A stretch of DNA of 8,275 nucleotides from assembly GCA_030740295.1 (NCBI GenBank), contig JASLXP010000400.1, positions 1-8,275 of the forward strand. The letters are read 5' to 3'. The notes under the pieces were generated by a model. The model was not told the origin of the DNA, did no database searches, and was given only the letters and a program-made list of their open reading frames with translations. The stretch comes from Planctomycetota bacterium (GTDB taxonomy: Bacteria; Planctomycetota; PUPC01; JACPCR01). The translations under genes and the position numbers were made by a program. Below, piece by piece: positions 5,189-8,275 of the stretch; position 1 is the stretch's first letter, and each line of letters starts with the position of its first letter.

Positions 5189-6628
5189 ATGGCGAGTAAA
5201 CTGATATCACTCCGCCGCATGATGGGCATCCCGCCTGTTCTGTTCATTGTCCTGTCTGCGTTAGGGCTGGTCGCGTGCACTCCAAAAAAGAAGCCAACCG
5301 ATGAAAAGCCCAACCGGCCTGCAACGTTTAGGCCTTTGAAGAAGTTCGGAGATATCCAGTTCGTTCCGAATCCAGCCAAGGTTGACGAACTAGAGATGCT
5401 TACTGCAGTTCATGCCCGCGAGGTGATCGTTCCCCGAAAGAAACTGCCCGGTCTCATCAAGCCGGTTTCCATCGACTCCCGGGGCCAGCCGCTGTCCCTG
5501 GCTATCCGAAAATGGAGCAACGATTGCGGTATCAATGTTGCCCTCCATCCCAGGTTGCTGGGCGACGTCCCTCCCCAGAAATACAAGCTCTGGCTCAAAG
5601 TGGACAGGATGCGGGCCGAGGATGCCCTGGACTGGATCTGCCGCTTGACTCGTTCCTGGTACGTGGTTGTTGAGCACGGAATTTTCATCGTGCCGGATTA
5701 CCGCTGGACCGCGAGTGAACAGGCAAAGTTCCACATCGATCTTGTGGGCGGCCTCTTTCAAAAGCGCGGCGATGACCTGACGACGTTTCTTTATTCTGCG
5801 TTCCAGCCGGTTCTGCATAAGAAGAGTGGATTCAAGGTCGAGTTGTGGCAGGCATCCGGGCAACTGGTTTCCGTGCTGCCTGAGGCATGTTACGAAAACC
5901 TTGCCCGAATGATTCGAGAGATCCAGATTCATGTGCCCACCCGCGGGCATAGAGATCAATTGCCGACAACGATCATTCTTCCCAAACTTCCCCCGCCACC
6001 ACCTGTCAGGCTGAGCAAGAGCGACTTTGACCAACGCTTCCGACGGACCATGCGAGCCTATTACAAGGACGCGGACGCGCTGGATATCCTCGCGGACATC
6101 ATCAAGAAGACCGGCATCAACATCGCATTCGATTACCGCAGCATTCCATCAAGCAGGCGCACGCTTGATATCAACCTCGGTTACGTGCCGGCCAGCACTT
6201 TACTCAATGAGCTGGTCCAGCGCTGCTATCAGAAGAGGCTGGTCATCGAGCCACACCGCGGCATCTGGATCTATCCTGAGAAGCGTTCAATTGATTTTGG
6301 CCCGACCCGCCATCAGGCATGGCAGCGCGTCATTTTCCGTTCCTATCCAGCCCGCGATCTTGCGGGGAGTGGGAACAAACCAAGAAAGCCTTCAGAGGAA
6401 GACAAGAGCCGTCCGACCAAACACAAACTGGTTCAGCACGTGATGAATATAATCGGCGGCGACTGGCGCGAGCCTGCCTATGCCATCGGCTACAATCGTC
6501 CCTCCGGCCGACTTCTGGTGCAGCATGAAGTCGCAGCACATTCGCGGATACCGATCATCCTGGCTTCCTACCGGAAGGCACTAAAAGTGAGTTCCAAACC
6601 GATCGGGCTGAAACCGCCAGGGGAGTGA
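5189..6628 (+). CDS. Lipoprotein with two tandem STN/secretin-N-like repeats
   Basis: A 479-residue envelope protein. A basic n-region (Arg9, Arg10), a hydrophobic core (14-27) and the lipobox LVAC with Cys30 indicate a type II signal and lipid anchoring; residues 31-45 are a Lys/Pro-rich tether. Two copies of an STN-like domain follow, at about 100-170 and 295-365. They share GIN (114-116 and 309-311) and, 50 and 49 residues later, GIF or GIW (164 and 358). Each is followed by a second alpha/beta domain (about 182-248 and 380-465) ending in strand and helix like secretin N-domains, e.g. LVSVLPEA (226-233) and RLLVQHEV (441-448). A linker with six prolines (264-272) separates the halves. No secretin channel domain is present. 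It may be a periplasmic or outer-membrane assembly factor for a secretion or pilus machine; exact role unknown. The ATG at 5189 has a weak ribosome site; ATGs at 5219 and 5222 would shorten the signal. Confidence 0.82.
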   Translation: MASKLISLRRMMGIPPVLFIVLSALGLVACTPKKKPTDEKPNRPATFRPLKKFGDIQFVPNPAKVDELEMLTAVHAREVIVPRKKLPGLIKPVSIDSRGQPLSLAIRKWSNDCGINVALHPRLLGDVPPQKYKLWLKVDRMRAEDALDWICRLTRSWYVVVEHGIFIVPDYRWTASEQAKFHIDLVGGLFQKRGDDLTTFLYSAFQPVLHKKSGFKVELWQASGQLVSVLPEACYENLARMIREIQIHVPTRGHRDQLPTTIILPKLPPPPPVRLSKSDFDQRFRRTMRAYYKDADALDILADIIKKTGINIAFDYRSIPSSRRTLDINLGYVPASTLLNELVQRCYQKRLVIEPHRGIWIYPEKRSIDFGPTRHQAWQRVIFRSYPARDLAGSGNKPRKPSEEDKSRPTKHKLVQHVMNIIGGDWREPAYAIGYNRPSGRLLVQHEVAAHSRIPIILASYRKALKVSSKPIGLKPPGE

Positions 6629-6659
6629 AGGGATCAAAGCCGAAGACGTTCCTTCTCTG

Positions 6660-6665
6660 TATAAT
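6660..6665 (+). promoter_or_regulatory. Candidate -10 box, possible leaderless start
   Basis: A perfect TATAAT hexamer sits 8 bases before the ATG at 6674. Transcription starting at the normal distance would begin almost at the ATG, giving a leaderless message, which fits the absence of a ribosome site. No good -35 hexamer is seen at 17 nt. The 45-nt gap after the lipoprotein gene holds only this signal. Confidence 0.35.
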
Positions 6666-6673
6666 GCAAAATC

Positions 6674-6928
6674 ATGAAAACGCACAGGAATTCGGATTTG
6701 CAGGAATTTGAATTGAATCAGAGGGCAGCAGAACACATCTGCCAACATCTCGAATGGCAGGGCCAATCATTCCGCGTTGGCGTTTGTGTTTCCTTGCTGA
6801 ACGGCGAGGTGGTTTCAACAGAGAAAGATCTGGATTGTGCGCTCACCGCTCTCAGAAACGTAGAGCCAGACATCAACCGCGGGATGGTGTTCGAGGTGAC
6901 AACTGATTTAGTCGATGTGATTCGTTGA
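6674..6928 (+). CDS. Small hypothetical protein paired with retropepsin-like gene (DUF5678-like)
   Basis: An 84-residue protein, soluble, with no signal peptide or membrane segment. After a polar N-terminal helix (about 8-28) the core reads RVGVCVSLLNGEVVSTEKDL (34-53), then a helix with ALTALRNV and a final strand MVFEVTTD (71-78). The pattern of strand, NG turn, strand, helix and strand resembles the small DUF5678-type proteins (VALLDGxVVxxGxDL) from memory; this is a resemblance, not a confirmed match. Its stop is 1 nt before the next start (TGA-A-ATG), so the two proteins are almost certainly made together. No ribosome site precedes it, but a TATAAT does. Function unknown; it may bind, present or regulate the neighbouring protease-like protein. 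Confidence 0.62.
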   Translation: MKTHRNSDLQEFELNQRAAEHICQHLEWQGQSFRVGVCVSLLNGEVVSTEKDLDCALTALRNVEPDINRGMVFEVTTDLVDVIR

Positions 6929-6929
6929 A

Positions 6930-7337
6930 ATGCCAACAGTTTTCTTTCCGAGCAGAGATGATGGTGACATCATCGAATTGGAATTAGTCACAGTCGGCGG
7001 GGCGGCACGTACAGTATTTCTAATGGTGGATTCCGGGTTTTTCGGTCTGAGCAGTTTTGTGCTTTCCAGTGAGATAGACGATGTAGTACTCGCACCTGCG
7101 CCGGCAGGAAATGTTCTCGGTGCGCTACGCGGAGTCCAAACGCGCGGTCTTGTATTATGCCAGATCCCCGACCTCGGGTTTAGAGGATCTCAGATTGCTA
7201 TCATCACTGATGTGAATTCTCTTTCACTGCTTCCTGGTACCGAGGGTCTTGTTGGGCTCAGATTTCTGAGGCAATTTCAGGAATGGGGAGGTGTGCAGCG
7301 AGGTGCCGGAGTTTGGCATTTTTTTCTGACATCTTGA
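6930..7337 (+). CDS. Retropepsin-like clan AA aspartic protease family protein
   Basis: A 135-residue protein with the single-domain retropepsin layout. After an N-terminal strand (IIELELVTVGG, 14-24) comes the active-site motif FLMVDSGFFGLSSFVLS (30-46), where Asp34-Ser-Gly replaces the common Asp-Thr-Gly; DSG is an accepted active form. The second family motif, two hydrophobic residues and Gly followed by FL, appears as GLVGLRFLRQF (106-116). Such enzymes act as homodimers, each chain giving one Asp. There is no signal peptide, so it is cytosolic. Translation is probably coupled to the 84-residue protein upstream; there is no ribosome site beyond what lies in that gene. Substrate unknown. 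A few lines here are near 50% GC, lower than thiL next door, mildly suggesting an accessory or transferred pair. Confidence 0.75.
   Translation: MPTVFFPSRDDGDIIELELVTVGGAARTVFLMVDSGFFGLSSFVLSSEIDDVVLAPAPAGNVLGALRGVQTRGLVLCQIPDLGFRGSQIAIITDVNSLSLLPGTEGLVGLRFLRQFQEWGGVQRGAGVWHFFLTS
7301..7325 (+). terminator. Weak terminator-like hairpin and T-run at the end of the protease gene
   Basis: TGCC (7304-7307) can pair with GGCA (7315-7318), extended by G-U and A-U pairs, and is followed by seven T residues (7319-7325). It lies inside the last codons of the retropepsin gene. The stem is short, so at most partial termination before thiL is expected. Confidence 0.22.
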
Positions 7338-7351
7338 GACAGAGCAGAAAT

Positions 7352-8275
7352 ATGCCACGTTCCCACCAATTCTCCGAACTCTCCCTTATCGACTGGATTC
7401 GCCAGAACACTCCGGCGATATCCCATCCGCTGGGCATCGGGGACGACTGCGCGATCCTGCAGGCGCCGGCATCAGGAAGATATGTCATCACGACCGATAT
7501 GGTTCTGGAAGGTGTGCATTTTGAAAAAGGCACTTCACCGTACAAAGTCGGTCGCAAAGCCGCGGCCCGCTCGCTGAGTGACATCGCGGCCATGGGGTGT
7601 CCGGCCGTTGCGGTCACGGCCTGTGTGGTGTTGCCGAAGGGTACTGAATCCCGCGAGGCAAAATCGCTGATGCGCGGCATGCAAACTCTTCTGGCAAAAT
7701 TCGACGTGCCTCTTGTCGGCGGGGATGTTTCTTCCTGGAGGGGCGGCCTTGTTGTCAATGTGACAGCCCTTGGAGATGTGGGTAAGAAATCGCCGGTCCT
7801 TCGTTCGGGTGCACGGCTCGACGATCTGATATTCGTCTCCGGCACGCTGGGCGGGTCGATTCTGGGGCGCCATCTGACTTTTGAGCCCAAGCTCGAACTG
7901 GCGCAGAAACTGGTTAATCGCTTTGCCATCCATTCCATGATCGACATCAGCGACGGGCTTGCTGCGGACCTCGGACACATCGCTCGTGAAAGCTCTGCCG
8001 GCGCCGTTATCCGATCGGAAAGCGTGCCTGTTGCCAGGGCAGCTCATCGACTGTCGAAGACATCGGGCCAGCCACCACTGGAGCACGCGCTCTTCGATGG
8101 CGAAGACTATGAGCTCCTGTTTACTGCCCCGCGAAATTTGAGGAGGCGAATTCTCGATGCCTCTCTTCCGGCAAAAGTCACATGCATCGGCGAAATCATA
8201 GAGAGACCGGCTGACGGCCCGGACCTTTTGCTGCAGACAGGCAATGGGCTTCAGCCGCTCCCCCCCGGCGGCTTT
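7352..8275 (+). CDS. thiL: Thiamine-monophosphate kinase, C-terminal end cut by window
   Basis: 308 codons from ATG 7352 to the right edge with no stop. ThiL phosphorylates thiamine monophosphate with ATP to thiamine diphosphate, the active cofactor, in the last step of thiamine synthesis. It belongs to the PurM/ThiL ATP-grasp-like superfamily with conserved Asp residues that bind Mg-ATP. Visible signatures are GIGDDCAIL (31-39), TTDMVLEGVHF (49-59), the helix ARSLSDIAAMG (72-82), VGGDVSSW (122-129), MIDISDGLAADLGHI (196-210) and FDGEDYELLF (249-258). E. coli ThiL is about 325 residues, so only roughly the last 10-20 are missing. The final GGF resembles the approach to the usual C-terminal GxDHF. 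The gene begins 14 nt after the protease gene and has only a weak purine-rich stretch upstream (GAGACAGAG). It may share the upstream transcript, though a weak terminator lies between. Confidence 0.96.
   Translation, partial: MPRSHQFSELSLIDWIRQNTPAISHPLGIGDDCAILQAPASGRYVITTDMVLEGVHFEKGTSPYKVGRKAAARSLSDIAAMGCPAVAVTACVVLPKGTESREAKSLMRGMQTLLAKFDVPLVGGDVSSWRGGLVVNVTALGDVGKKSPVLRSGARLDDLIFVSGTLGGSILGRHLTFEPKLELAQKLVNRFAIHSMIDISDGLAADLGHIARESSAGAVIRSESVPVARAAHRLSKTSGQPPLEHALFDGEDYELLFTAPRNLRRRILDASLPAKVTCIGEIIERPADGPDLLLQTGNGLQPLPPGGF

Noticed and set aside
5390..6034. Minus-strand open frame of 214 codons opposite the lipoprotein gene
   Set aside because: No recognisable domain; the plus-strand lipoprotein with lipobox and repeats explains the region.
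7258..7980. Minus-strand open frame of 240 codons opposite thiL
   Set aside because: Serine/arginine/proline-rich shadow of the GC-rich thiL gene, whose own motifs are unambiguous.
1..8275. tRNA, rRNA, CRISPR array, insertion sequence or phage genes
   Set aside because: No cloverleaf, repeat-spacer pattern, transposase or integrase motif was seen on either strand.

Overview
The window looks like chromosomal DNA of a free-living Gram-negative bacterium from a poorly cultured lineage. GC is moderately high and uneven: single 60-base lines I counted range from about 48% to 75%. A lipobox lipoprotein with secretin-type repeats implies an outer membrane. The cytosolic five-bladed-propeller glycosidase-like protein and the STN-repeat lipoprotein are the kinds of genes common in Planctomycetota, Lentisphaerota, Hydrogenedentota and related groups. 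That placement is inference. I see no rRNA, tRNA, CRISPR array, transposase or phage gene.

Left part (1-3844): a one-carbon module. On the minus strand lies a pterin-binding methyltransferase of the methyl-tetrahydrofolate:corrinoid type, followed 2 nt after its stop by the start of an amidohydrolase that leaves the window. Divergent from it, on the plus strand, is methylenetetrahydrofolate reductase (metF), followed 5 nt later by a cytosolic beta-propeller protein related to the GH43/GH32-type glycosidases. The two folate genes share methyl-tetrahydrofolate as product or substrate. Together they could pass methyl groups between a corrinoid protein and the folate pool, or feed methionine synthesis. 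The interval between them holds a short minus-strand reading frame with a coding signature that matches no gene I recognise.

Middle part (3880-6628): a minus-strand AAC(3)-type acetyltransferase runs convergent to the propeller gene. About 200 nt further on, a plus-strand MoaD/ThiS-type sulfur carrier starts with TTG. An 11-bp perfect inverted repeat ends inside its start codon. It is followed by a lipoprotein carrying two STN-like plus secretin-N-like repeats but no secretin channel.

Right part (6660-8275): a good -10 hexamer sits nine bases before a small alpha/beta protein. One nucleotide separates that gene from a DSG-type retropepsin-like protease gene. Fourteen nucleotides later starts thiL (thiamine-monophosphate kinase), nearly complete at the window edge. 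The regions I would look at first are the sulfur-carrier leader, the small-protein/retropepsin pair and the orphan coding signature at 1220-1402.
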